From Oerskovia paurometabola (GTDB taxonomy: Bacteria; Actinomycetota; Actinomycetes; Actinomycetales; Cellulomonadaceae): 64,000 nt of DNA. The notes beneath the pieces were generated by a model. The model was not told where the DNA came from. It saw nothing but the letters and a program-made list of their open reading frames with translations, and did not search any database. The stretch is from the NCBI RefSeq assembly GCF_016907365.1, contig NZ_JAFBBV010000001.1, positions 1,984,001 through 2,048,000 on the forward strand, read 5' to 3'. Both the position numbers and the translations under genes were made by a program. Position 1 is the stretch's first letter. The number at the start of each line of letters is the position of its first letter. Below, one piece after another: positions 10,157 to 17,116 of this stretch.

Positions 10157-10531
10157 TCAGTGGTGGCGGCGACCCCGCGAGGCGCCGAACGGCCCGCCCA
10201 CGAACAGCCCCAGCCCGAGCACGAAGCCGAAGTCGTACCAGTTGCCGTTGTTGTGGACCTCGTAGATGTTCACCGTGTCGGTGAACAGCGAGACCACGAA
10301 CGTGACGGGGACGATGACGCCCTGCCACAGGCCGAGCCAGAACCCGGCCGGGCTGCCGTCCGCGGTGGGCGTGCCGACGTCGGGGTTGGGACCGGGAGCG
10401 CAGGCCGCGAGCGCGAGCGCCCCGACGACCAGCGCGGCGGCGAGGGCGATGCGCCGGGCTCGTGGTGACGTGAGCGTGGTGCGAGCGGTACGTGCGCTCT
10501 CGTGGGGCGAGACGTTGTGCGTCGGGTGCAT
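10157..10531 (-). CDS. Predicted membrane-attached lipoprotein, function unknown
   Basis: A 124-residue protein with an Arg-rich N-terminus, a hydrophobic segment and a lipobox (ALALAAC, Cys about residue 44), so it should be exported and lipid-modified at that cysteine. The mature part contains two further hydrophobic stretches (FWLGLWQGVIVPVTFVVSLF and FGFVLGLGLFVGG) joined by the polar segment TDTVNIYEVHNNGNWYD, and ends GRRHH. Proteins of this short type, with the NNGNWYDFGF pattern, occur in actinobacteria without assigned function. A strong ribosome binding site (GAGGAGG) precedes the ATG at 10531. Confidence 0.75.
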   Translation of the reverse strand: MHPTHNVSPHESARTARTTLTSPRARRIALAAALVVGALALAACAPGPNPDVGTPTADGSPAGFWLGLWQGVIVPVTFVVSLFTDTVNIYEVHNNGNWYDFGFVLGLGLFVGGPFGASRGRRHH

Positions 10532-10623
10532 GGCCGACCTCCTCGTGGCTGGACCGGACGGTCGCCCCCAGCATCCGCCGCCGCGCGCTCCGGCTCAACC
10601 GGAGGCTCGCGTCGAGCGCTCGG

Positions 10624-11610
10624 TCACTCGGACGCGGGCAGCCGCCGGGTCCCGCCGATGACGAGCGTGACGTCGACGTCGACGTCCGCGAGCCCGGCCT
10701 CGTCGAGGGCCGTGCGCAGGGTGGCGGGGTCGGCCTCGGGGGCCGGGCCGATCGCCTCGATCCTCAGGACGGACCCGCTGAAGGAGATCCCGGTGACCGT
10801 CCACTGCTCCTGCTCGGCCCACGCCGCGGCGACGGGGGCGGCGGCGATCTTGTCGGCGTTCTGCCGCAGGACGTGCTGGCTGATCGCACTGAGGGGCACC
10901 GCCACGACGAGCAGCGCCGCCGCGACCGTGACGAGGCTCGCGCCGCGCAGCGGCCCCACGAACCTCTCGGCCTCGCCCGCGGCCGTGCGGACCTGGAACA
11001 GCAGGAAGACGAGCGTGCCGGTCGCGATGATCGCGGCGACGTTGGTCGCGAACAGCAGGAGAGCCCCCAGGGCCTGGTCCGGGGCGCCCGACTCGAGCGT
11101 GAGGCCGACGACCGCGAGTGGCGGGACGAGCGAGATCGCGATCGCGACGCCGGGCAGCGCGTCCGACACGTCGGCCCGCACCAGGGCGAAGGCCCCGACG
11201 GCTCCGGTCGCGAGCGCCGCGAGCAGGTCGATGAGCTGGGGCGTCACGCGGCCCGCGACCTGGCTGTTGGTCGCCGCGACGATCTCGATCGGGACGAACA
11301 GGCCGACGAGGTAGCCGGTCGCGACCACCCCGGCGGCGCCCGCGACGACCAGGAGCGCCGACGAGGTCAGGTTCCGGTGGTCGTTGAGGACGATCGCGAG
11401 CGCCGTCCCGACGATGGGCGTCATGAGGGGAGCGACGATCATGGCGCCGATCACGGTGGCCGTGCTGTCGGCCGCGACACCCGCCGACGCGATGACGGCC
11501 GCGAGGATCAGCAGGGTCCAGAAGGTGGCCTGCCGGGACCTCGCCGTCGGCCCCTCGGAGATGAACAACGCCGTGGTCATCCGCTGGATGTCGGCCGTCG
11601 TGACGCGCAT
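10624..11610 (-). CDS. DUF389 family multi-pass membrane protein
   Basis: A 328-residue integral membrane protein with about six transmembrane segments between residues 25 and 250. The family signature DSTATVIGAMIVAPLMTPIVGTALAIVL lies in the second segment, and VSDALPGVAIAISLVPPLAVVGL in a later one. The C-terminal soluble part (about 260-328) is small and alpha/beta-like. DUF389 proteins are widespread; no transport substrate is established. The ATG at 11610 is preceded by GGGAGG 4-5 nt away on the minus strand. A much longer upstream frame exists but has no family similarity and would lie antisense to nothing useful, so this start is preferred. Confidence 0.88.
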   Translation of the reverse strand: MRVTTADIQRMTTALFISEGPTARSRQATFWTLLILAAVIASAGVAADSTATVIGAMIVAPLMTPIVGTALAIVLNDHRNLTSSALLVVAGAAGVVATGYLVGLFVPIEIVAATNSQVAGRVTPQLIDLLAALATGAVGAFALVRADVSDALPGVAIAISLVPPLAVVGLTLESGAPDQALGALLLFATNVAAIIATGTLVFLLFQVRTAAGEAERFVGPLRGASLVTVAAALLVVAVPLSAISQHVLRQNADKIAAAPVAAAWAEQEQWTVTGISFSGSVLRIEAIGPAPEADPATLRTALDEAGLADVDVDVTLVIGGTRRLPASE

Positions 11611-11645
11611 GCTGCCTCCCACGGGTGCTGATCGTGCCCTCAGCA

Positions 11646-12473
11646 TCACAGGGGGTCGTCGTGTGCGCTCGGTGTGCCTGCGCGGACGCGGCGCACGCGC
11701 TGCCAGGTCTTGAGGGCCTTGCGGGCCGCGCTCGCGACCGTGCTGCGGTTCGCGATGGCCGCCGTCTCCTCCGTGGGGTCTGCGGCCACCAGGAGCAGCC
11801 GCTCGTGGGCGAGGTCGCTCCCGGTGCTCCCGAGGGCACGGACCGCCCAGTACCGGGCGTCGACGTCCGGTACGGACGCGTGGGCGAGGAGCCAGACCGT
11901 CTGGTCGGGCTCGATCGTCCCCAGGGCGCTCGCGACGTACCCGAGGAGCGGGAACCGGTGCTCGACGAGCTCGCGCCGCAACGCGTCGACGGCGTCCGGG
12001 CCTCCGATGCCGGCCAGTGCGCGGGCCGCGGCCTCCCGCACGACGTGCTCCGGGTCGCCGAGCCGGGCGATGAGGTGCGGTACTGCCTCGTGAGCGTCGA
12101 GCGCGCCGAGCGTCTCGCACGCGACGACCCGCTCGGAGGTGACAGGCGAGCCCAGGAGCGCGACGGCGCTGGGTACGGCTCCCCGGAACCCGGCGCGCCC
12201 GCAGGCCGCCACGAGGTACCAGGTGGCTGACACGCCTGCATCGACGGCCCGCATCATCGACGGTTCGAGCGAGGCGTCGGCGAAGGCGTAGAGGCGGTTG
12301 AGAGTCCGCTCGAACGTGCCGATCGGGAACTGCTCGAAGTGCAGCACGACGTCACGCAGGGCGTCGACGGCGCCCTGGTCGTCGTCCATGGCCAGCGCGG
12401 CGGCGTCGTCGACCGCGTCCTCGTGGACCTCGGGGTCCGGGTCGAGAAGCCGGGGGACCAGGTCGGCGGTCAT
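11646..12473 (-). CDS. HEAT-repeat protein, function unknown
   Basis: A 275-residue soluble, all-helical protein. At least four HEAT/PBS-lyase-type repeats are visible, for example SERVVACETLGALDAHEAVPHL, PEHVVREAAARALAGIGG and VDARYWAVRALGST (about residues 108-215). Such solenoids mediate protein-protein contacts. There is no signal peptide or catalytic motif. It lies 35 bp upstream of the DUF389 gene on the same strand and may share its transcript. The ATG at 12473 lacks a strong ribosome binding site. Confidence 0.78.
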   Translation of the reverse strand: MTADLVPRLLDPDPEVHEDAVDDAAALAMDDDQGAVDALRDVVLHFEQFPIGTFERTLNRLYAFADASLEPSMMRAVDAGVSATWYLVAACGRAGFRGAVPSAVALLGSPVTSERVVACETLGALDAHEAVPHLIARLGDPEHVVREAAARALAGIGGPDAVDALRRELVEHRFPLLGYVASALGTIEPDQTVWLLAHASVPDVDARYWAVRALGSTGSDLAHERLLLVAADPTEETAAIANRSTVASAARKALKTWQRVRRVRAGTPSAHDDPL

Positions 12474-12650
12474 CGCGCGGCCGAGCCGAGCGACCGACGC
12501 GCGGGGGAGTGGGAGCAGCGGACCATGCGGCGAGCATAGGGGTGCTCGCCGCGCGGCCTCTTCTCGGCAGGTCCGCTACGGTGGTGGCCCCACCTGCCTG
12601 ACCTGACCCACCTGCCCCCTCTGTCGACGACGACCACCGAGGTGACCGCC

Positions 12651-12992
12651 ATGTCCCGCCGTACGGCACTGCTCGTCGGAGTCCTGGCCGTGTCGTGCGG
12701 CTCGCTCGCGCTCGGGGCCGCGCTCGGCGCGGCCGGCCCTGTGGCCGCACCCGCCGAGGGGCCGTGGGTCGTCCAGGTCGAGGGTCCGTCGGAGGGCGAC
12801 GGGGAGTGCGCGGCGGATCCGGCCGTCGACTACGCCCTGACCCCGGCGATCATGCCGCCGGTCGGGACGTCGTTCGGACTGGTCCCCGACGCCACCCGCG
12901 CCGACCTGGAGCGTGTCGTGTCGTGCCTCGAGAAGTACGTGTCGACGTCGCGGATCACTGTCGTCGCGACCGGTACCCCGACGTCCCCCTGA
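12651..12992 (+). CDS. Small exported or membrane-anchored protein, function unknown
   Basis: A 113-residue protein with an N-terminal hydrophobic segment (TALLVGVLAVSCGSLALGAALG) that could be a signal peptide or membrane anchor; the Cys in VSCGSLALG is not a clean lipobox. The exported part contains two cysteines (GECAADPAVDYAL and VVSCLEKYV) that could form a disulfide, and a short C-terminal beta-like stretch. I recognise no family. The ATG at 12651 is chosen because GAGG lies 8 nt upstream; an in-frame GTG at 12642 overlaps that site. The gene is divergent from the HEAT-repeat gene across a 177-bp gap. Confidence 0.6.
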   Translation: MSRRTALLVGVLAVSCGSLALGAALGAAGPVAAPAEGPWVVQVEGPSEGDGECAADPAVDYALTPAIMPPVGTSFGLVPDATRADLERVVSCLEKYVSTSRITVVATGTPTSP

Positions 12993-13066
12993 CCGGGGCG
13001 ACGGACGAGCCGACCGTGCTGGTGCCACCTGGCGAGCTCCTGCCCGCGGGCGGGCCGTCCGCCCGC

Positions 13067-13160
13067 TAGAGTTCCCTGCGAAGACACGGGGTGCCCGCTC
13101 CCACGAGCCGGGCTGAGATCACACCCGTCGAACCTGATCTAGCTAGCACTAGCGAAGGGA
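13067..13160 (+). promoter_or_regulatory. Promoter and TPP (THI-box) riboswitch upstream of thiD-tenA
   Basis: A -10 box TAGAGT lies at 13067-13072. From about 13083 to 13160 the transcript carries the hallmark elements of the thiamine pyrophosphate aptamer: GGGGTGC near the 5' side, CTGAGAT then ACACCC, the invariant GAACCTGATC, and the closing TAGCACTAGCGAAGGGA. The final GAAGGG also serves as the Shine-Dalgarno sequence for the ATG at 13169. When TPP binds, this site would be held in the P1 helix, so translation would be shut off when thiamine pyrophosphate is plentiful. The element is recognised from conserved sequence; translational control is inferred from its overlap with the ribosome binding site. 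Confidence 0.92.
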
Positions 13161-13168
13161 TGTCGGCA

Positions 13169-14773
13169 ATGTCGCTTGCTGCCACTACACCTGTCCTGCC
13201 CGCACCTGCCCGCACGCCTGCGGCGGACGCCGTGGTCGCGGACGAGCACGGCGCGTCGCGGGGGCCCGAGCCTTCCCGCCCCCGCGTCCTGTCGATCGCG
13301 GGCACCGACCCGACGGGGGGCGCCGGGATCCAGGCCGACCTCAAGGCGTTCGCGGCCCACGGCGCGTACGGCATGGCCGTCACGACGGCCCTGGTCGCCC
13401 AGAACACGCACGGCGTCCGCACGGTCCACGTCCCTGGCGCGGAGTTCCTCGCCGAACAGCTCGACGCGGTCTCGGACGACGTGGTGATCGACGCCGTGAA
13501 GATCGGCATGGTCGCCGACGAGCCCAACGCGCGCGCCATCGCCGCGTGGCTCGGGCGCGTGCAGCCGCCGTTCGTGGTGCTCGACCCCGTCATGGTCGCC
13601 ACGAGCGGCCACCGGCTCCTCGACGAGGGGGCCGAGCAGGCCGTGTGCGAGCTGGTCGCTCTCGCGGACCTCGTGACCCCCAACCTCCCCGAGCTCGCCG
13701 TCCTCGTGGGCGAGCAGGTTGCGACCACCTGGCCCGACGCCCTCGCCCAGGCGAGGCGGCTGCACGTGGCGAGCGGCGCCGTCGTGCTCCTGAAGGGTGG
13801 TCATCTCACCGGGGAGGAGTCGCCCGACGCCCTGGTGGGCGCTCGCGGGCCCGACGACGTCACGACCTTCTCGGCGCCCCGCGTCGACACCGTGCACACC
13901 CACGGGACGGGGTGCTCGCTGTCGGCGGCGGTCGCCGCGCTGCGTCCCCGGCGCGACGGCTGGGAGAGCGCGACGCGCGACGCCAAGGCCTGGCTGAGCG
14001 GCGCGCTGCGAGCCGGGGGAGCGCTGGCCGTGGGCACGGGGCGCGGACCCGTCGACCACCTGGCGCACCTGCCCACGCTCGGGCAGCGGACGTTCTCCGA
14101 GGAGGCCTGGGAGCGCATCTCGGGGTGGCGCGAGGCCGTCGAGCGCATGGGCTTCGTGCGGGCGCTCGCGGACGGGAGCCTCTCAGCGGGGGACTTCGGG
14201 TTCTACCTCGCGCAGGATGCCGCGTACCTCGCCGAGTACTCGCGCGTGCTGTCGCGGGCGAGCCGGCTCGCGCCCACGCCCGAGGCGCGGCAGTTCTTCG
14301 CGGGGGCCGCGGTCGAGTCGCTCGAGGTCGAGCAGGCGCTGCACCGCGACTGGTTGGGCGAGCACGCCGGGATGGACCGTGGGGCGGTCGAGAGCGTCGA
14401 CCCGTCTCCCGTGACGGCCGCCTACACGAACCACCTCCACGCGGCCTCGAACGGGTCCTACGCGGAGACGGTCGCGGCCCTGCTGCCGTGCTACTGGCTG
14501 TACTCGCACATCGGCGACGTCCTGGTGCGCCGGGCGGGGGACCTCGACGGGCATCCTTACGCACGGTGGATCGCGCTCTACGGCGACCCGGCCTTCGCCG
14601 AGGCGACGCGCGCCGCGTGCTCGTTCGCCGACGAGGCCGCGCGCTGGGCCTCGCCCGCCGAGCGCGAGCGGATGCTGCGCGCGTTCGAGCTGTCCTCGAT
14701 GCACGAGTACCTGTTCTTCGAGCAGGGGCTGACGCGACCGACCTGGCCGGCGCCGCCCCTCGCTGCGCACTGA
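13169..14773 (+). CDS. thiD-tenA: Fused HMP/HMP-phosphate kinase and TenA thiaminase-type enzyme
   Basis: A 534-residue fusion of two thiamine enzymes. Residues about 40-300 are ThiD, which phosphorylates hydroxymethylpyrimidine to HMP-PP (LSIAGTDPTGGAGIQADLKAF, VLDPVMVATSG, VLLKGGH, HTHGTGCSLSAA). Residues about 310-534 are TenA, which salvages degraded thiamine by releasing the pyrimidine; the nucleophilic Cys441 is in LLPCYWLY and the end motif FELSSMHEYLFFEQG carries the catalytic Glu. The enzymes act in one salvage route, so fusion couples pyrimidine release to phosphorylation. The ATG at 13169 is preferred to 13160 because the GAAGGG site is then about 9 nt upstream. Controlled by the TPP riboswitch. 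Confidence 0.93.
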   Translation: MSLAATTPVLPAPARTPAADAVVADEHGASRGPEPSRPRVLSIAGTDPTGGAGIQADLKAFAAHGAYGMAVTTALVAQNTHGVRTVHVPGAEFLAEQLDAVSDDVVIDAVKIGMVADEPNARAIAAWLGRVQPPFVVLDPVMVATSGHRLLDEGAEQAVCELVALADLVTPNLPELAVLVGEQVATTWPDALAQARRLHVASGAVVLLKGGHLTGEESPDALVGARGPDDVTTFSAPRVDTVHTHGTGCSLSAAVAALRPRRDGWESATRDAKAWLSGALRAGGALAVGTGRGPVDHLAHLPTLGQRTFSEEAWERISGWREAVERMGFVRALADGSLSAGDFGFYLAQDAAYLAEYSRVLSRASRLAPTPEARQFFAGAAVESLEVEQALHRDWLGEHAGMDRGAVESVDPSPVTAAYTNHLHAASNGSYAETVAALLPCYWLYSHIGDVLVRRAGDLDGHPYARWIALYGDPAFAEATRAACSFADEAARWASPAERERMLRAFELSSMHEYLFFEQGLTRPTWPAPPLAAH

Positions 14774-14779
14774 GCTCCC

Positions 14780-14841
14780 GCCGAGAAGTGAGCAGATGCC
14801 CCGGATCGGGCTCGAACCGGGGCATCTGCTCACTTCTCGGC
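14780..14841. terminator. 25-bp perfect inverted repeat between convergent genes, probable bidirectional terminator
   Basis: The arms 14780-14804 and 14817-14841 are exact reverse complements over 25 bp (first arm begins GCCGAGAAGTGAGCAGATGC), separated by a 12-nt loop ATCGGGCTCGAA. It lies between the ends of thiD-tenA and the 90-residue membrane protein gene on the other strand, the expected place for a shared terminator. It lacks a T-run on either side. The stem is much longer than a typical terminator, so a role as a repeated element is also possible. Confidence 0.7.
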
Positions 14842-14851
14842 GCGGTAATCG

Positions 14852-15124
14852 CTACGCGCTCTGCGCGCCGTCCGCCGGGTACCCGCAGTCGTACCCCGGC
14901 GGCCACCAGCGCCACGTCGTGGTGACCTCGCTGGTCGAGACGCCCGCGGGGCGGTCGGCCAGGCACTGCGTGCGCATCTGGTCGAGCCCGACGGTCAGGT
15001 AGTACACCGCGAGCACGCCCGTGAAGACGACCAGGAGGACCGTCAGCGCCAGGCGCAGGCGCCGGTCGGAGCGGCGGGTGGGTTCGTCCTCGCCGGGTCG
15101 TGGCGGGACCCAGTCCCAGCTCAC
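14852..15124 (-). CDS. Small single-pass membrane protein, function unknown
   Basis: A 90-residue protein: a charged cytoplasmic N-terminus (about 1-25), one transmembrane helix (LALTVLLVVFTGVLAVYYLTVG, about 25-46) and an external C-terminal part with two cysteines (TQCLAD, YDCGYP) and a Trp-rich segment TTTWRWWPPGYDC. No family is recognised, though such WWPPG-containing short proteins are common in actinobacteria. The GTG start at 15124 overlaps the stop of the upstream oxidoreductase gene (GTGA), so it is probably co-transcribed and coupled. It ends just before the long convergent hairpin. Confidence 0.72.
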   Translation of the reverse strand: MSWDWVPPRPGEDEPTRRSDRRLRLALTVLLVVFTGVLAVYYLTVGLDQMRTQCLADRPAGVSTSEVTTTWRWWPPGYDCGYPADGAQSA

Positions 15125-16158
15125 GAGGCGGGGTCCGTGGCCGGCCCGGGCGTCGTGCCGGTGCCGGCGTCGAGGCCGGGGACGAGCAGCACCTTGCCGG
15201 TCGTCGCGCGCCCCTCCAGGGCGCGGTGCGCGTCGGCCGCGCGTGCCAGCGGGAACGTCGCCCCCACGCGGACGTCGAGGTCACCCGAGGCGACGAGCGC
15301 GAAGACCTCGCTCGCCCGATCGAGGAGCTCGGCGCGCGTCGCGGTGTAGTCGTCGAGCTTGGGGCGCGTCGTGAACAGCGAACCGCCCTTGTTGAGACGC
15401 TGCAGGTCGAACGGCGGCACCTGGCCCGAGGACCCGCCGAACAGCACGAGCATGCCGCGGCGGCGCAGCGAGGCGAGGGACGCCTCGAACGTGTCCTTGC
15501 CGACCGAGTCGTAGACGACGGCGACGCCGCGCCCGCCCGTGAGGTCGCGCACGATCGCGGGCAGCTCGGTCGTCAGGTCGTCGAGCTCGGCGTAGTTCAC
15601 GACGTCGGACGCACCGGCCGCGCGCGACAGCTCGGCCTTGGCCTCGGTCGAGACGGTCGTGATGACGCGCGCACCGCGGCGCACCGCGAGCTGGGTCGCG
15701 AGCAGGCCGACGCCCCCGGCCCCCGCGTGCAGCAGCACGTCGTCGCCGGGCTGGACCGGGTACGTCGAGGTCACGAGGTAGTGGGCCGTGAGCCCCTGCA
15801 GGCCGACGGCCGCCGCGACGTGCAGGTCGACCGACGCGGGTACCGGGATCGCGACGTCCGCGGGGACGACCACCTGCTCGGCGTACGAGCCGAACGCGTT
15901 GGTCCACGCGACGTGGTCGCCGGGCTCGAAGTCCGTGACGCCCGGGCCGACCGCCGCGACGACTCCCGCGCCCTCGGTGCCGACCACGTGCGGGTACTCC
16001 ATCGCGTACACCCCCGCCCGACGGTAGGTGTCGATGAAGTTGACGCCGGCCGCCGCGACGTCGACGAGGAGCTCGCCGGGTCCGGGTGCTGGGGTCGGGA
16101 GCTCGACGAGCTCGAGGACGTCGGGGCCACCTGCCTGGAGTGCCTGGATCGCGCGCAT
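15121..16158 (-). CDS. qor: NADPH:quinone reductase, zinc-free MDR family
   Basis: A 345-residue medium-chain dehydrogenase/reductase of the quinone oxidoreductase type, which transfers electrons from NADPH to quinones or other enones. An N-terminal GroES-like domain (about 1-125, GVNFIDTYRRAGVY, VVGTEGAGVVAAVG) is followed by a Rossmann domain with the NADPH motif HAGAGGVGLLATQLA (about 144-158). The SLRRRGMLVLFGGSSGQVPPF and AHRALEGRATTGKVLL segments are typical of QorA. The zinc-binding cysteines of alcohol dehydrogenases are absent. It lies between the GntR regulator and a small membrane protein gene on the same strand, and may be controlled by that regulator. Confidence 0.9.
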   Translation of the reverse strand: MRAIQALQAGGPDVLELVELPTPAPGPGELLVDVAAAGVNFIDTYRRAGVYAMEYPHVVGTEGAGVVAAVGPGVTDFEPGDHVAWTNAFGSYAEQVVVPADVAIPVPASVDLHVAAAVGLQGLTAHYLVTSTYPVQPGDDVLLHAGAGGVGLLATQLAVRRGARVITTVSTEAKAELSRAAGASDVVNYAELDDLTTELPAIVRDLTGGRGVAVVYDSVGKDTFEASLASLRRRGMLVLFGGSSGQVPPFDLQRLNKGGSLFTTRPKLDDYTATRAELLDRASEVFALVASGDLDVRVGATFPLARAADAHRALEGRATTGKVLLVPGLDAGTGTTPGPATDPAS

Positions 16159-16214
16159 GGGGTCAGCCTAGGTGGCGGGGGTGGTCCTGGGCGCCCCAGG
16201 GGTACTCCCGGCTC

Positions 16215-16925
16215 TCACGCTCGACGACCCCGCGCATCGAGGGGCTCATGGGTGGCTTTCGCGTGGACGGCGTCGAGGTGCCGGCGGCTCGACGCGGCGG
16301 CTCGGTCGGCGTCACGGTCCCGGACGGCGTCGAGGATCGCCTCGTGGGCGTCCTGGTCGTGCCGGTGGCGCTCGCCCGCGCCGTCGAGCTCGATCATGTC
16401 GACCATCGCCCGACGCAGGCGGGGGACGAACGTGGCGAACAGGTCGGTCAGGACCGCGTTGTGCGCGGCGTCGACGACCGCGCGGTGGAAGACCAGGTCG
16501 GCGTCGACGTACTCCTGGGCGCTCGCGGTCGCCGGTACCTCGCCGCGACCCGCGAGCGCCGTGGCGAGGGCGCGGAGGTCGGCCGGGGTGCGGCGGGTCG
16601 CGGCGAGCCGGGCGGCCTCGGTCTCCAGGGCACCGCGGACCTCGAGCACGTCGACGACCTCACCGCGCCGCAGGACTTCCTCCCAGTCCTCGCTCGCCTC
16701 GGCGCGGACGACGTAGACGCCCGAGCCCTGGCGGCTCTCGAGCACGCCCTTGCCCGCGAGCTGGCGGATGGCCTCGCGCACGGTCGAGCGCCCGACGCCG
16801 AGCTCGGCCGCGAGCGCCTGCTCACCGGGGAGCCGGTGGTCGAGCGGCCAGGTGCCGGTGCGGACGCGGTCGAGCATGAGCTCGGCCGCCTGGTCGGCGA
16901 GGGGGAGCCGGCGGAGCGTGGGCAT
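16215..16925 (-). CDS. GntR-family transcriptional regulator, FadR/FCD subfamily
   Basis: A 236-residue regulator. An N-terminal winged helix-turn-helix (about 4-70, LPGEQALAAELGVGRSTVREAIRQLAGKGVLESRQGSGVYV) is joined to an all-helical FCD ligand-binding domain (about 85-230) with metal/ligand-type residues in VDADLVFHRAVVDAAHN and HEAILDAV. FadR-type members usually respond to organic acids. ATG at 16925 is chosen over an in-frame TTG 9 nt upstream because AGAGG is well placed for it. It is divergent from leuA, and a dyad in the shared region overlaps the leuA promoter; it may control itself, the qor gene and leuA. The ligand is unknown. Confidence 0.88.
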   Translation of the reverse strand: MPTLRRLPLADQAAELMLDRVRTGTWPLDHRLPGEQALAAELGVGRSTVREAIRQLAGKGVLESRQGSGVYVVRAEASEDWEEVLRRGEVVDVLEVRGALETEAARLAATRRTPADLRALATALAGRGEVPATASAQEYVDADLVFHRAVVDAAHNAVLTDLFATFVPRLRRAMVDMIELDGAGERHRHDQDAHEAILDAVRDRDADRAAASSRRHLDAVHAKATHEPLDARGRRA

Positions 16926-16932
16926 GGGGGCC

Positions 16933-16972
16933 AACCTCTCAGGTTGTCTGAGGACTTGATCGCGGCTAGCGT
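16933..16972 (+). promoter_or_regulatory. leuA promoter overlapped by a dyad operator in the gntR-leuA gap
   Basis: The + strand carries TTGTCT (16944-16949), a 17-nt spacer and TAGCGT (16967-16972), a good promoter that would start transcription at about 16979-16980, the first base of the leuA leader peptide. The inverted repeat CTCAG-N5-CTGAG (16938-16952), and a second dyad AACCT-CTC-AGGTT (16933-16945), cover the -35 box. The short dyads and the location next to gntR suggest binding by that regulator. The promoter and dyads are seen directly; binding is inferred. Confidence 0.55.
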
Positions 16973-16979
16973 ACCCCTC

Positions 16980-17024
16980 ATGTCGTGGAGCGCACTCCTT
17001 CTTGGTCGCCGCGGCGGGGCCTGA
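16980..17024 (+). CDS. leuA leader peptide (14 aa, Leu-Leu-Leu)
   Basis: A short ORF, ATG to TGA, encodes [14 protein letters not shown], with three consecutive leucine codons CTC CTT CTT. CTT is rare in this GC-rich genome, so two adjacent CTT codons are notable and would make the ribosome sensitive to charged tRNA-Leu. The promoter just upstream predicts that transcription begins at or next to its ATG, so it would be translated as a leaderless mRNA. It is followed directly by mutually exclusive hairpins and then leuA. Leu-rich leader peptides before leuA are known from other actinobacteria, including corynebacteria. Confidence 0.75.
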   Translation: MSWSALLLGRRGGA

Positions 17025-17068
17025 GCCGACCGGCTCCCCGCCGTGGGGGTCTGCCGTGCGCCGGTCGG
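17013..17068 (+). promoter_or_regulatory. Transcription attenuator of leuA
   Basis: Two alternative structures are visible. In one, GGCGGG (17013-17018) and GAGCC (17023-17027) pair with GGCTC (17032-17036) and CCCGCC (17037-17042), forming a GC-rich hairpin that overlaps the end of the leader peptide. In the other, CCGACCGGC (17026-17034) pairs perfectly with GCCGGTCGG (17060-17068). They share 17026-17034, so they exclude each other. A ribosome stalled at the Leu codons versus one finishing at the stop would favour different folds. No clear U-run follows, so which fold ends transcription is not certain. Confidence 0.6.
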
Positions 17069-17116
17069 ACCCGCCTGCCGTGCACCGCGCGGCCCGCCCC
17101 CCGGAGCCAGACGACC

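Noticed and set aside
10624..12120. DUF389 gene extended upstream to about 12120
   Set aside because: The extension is Arg-rich, overlaps the HEAT-repeat gene on the same strand and lacks similarity; ATG at 11610 has a strong ribosome binding site and starts the family domain.
14805..14820. Possible tRNA fragment at the loop GGGCTCGAACCGG
   Set aside because: The T-arm-like piece is part of a perfect inverted repeat and no D-arm, anticodon arm or acceptor stem can be assembled around it.
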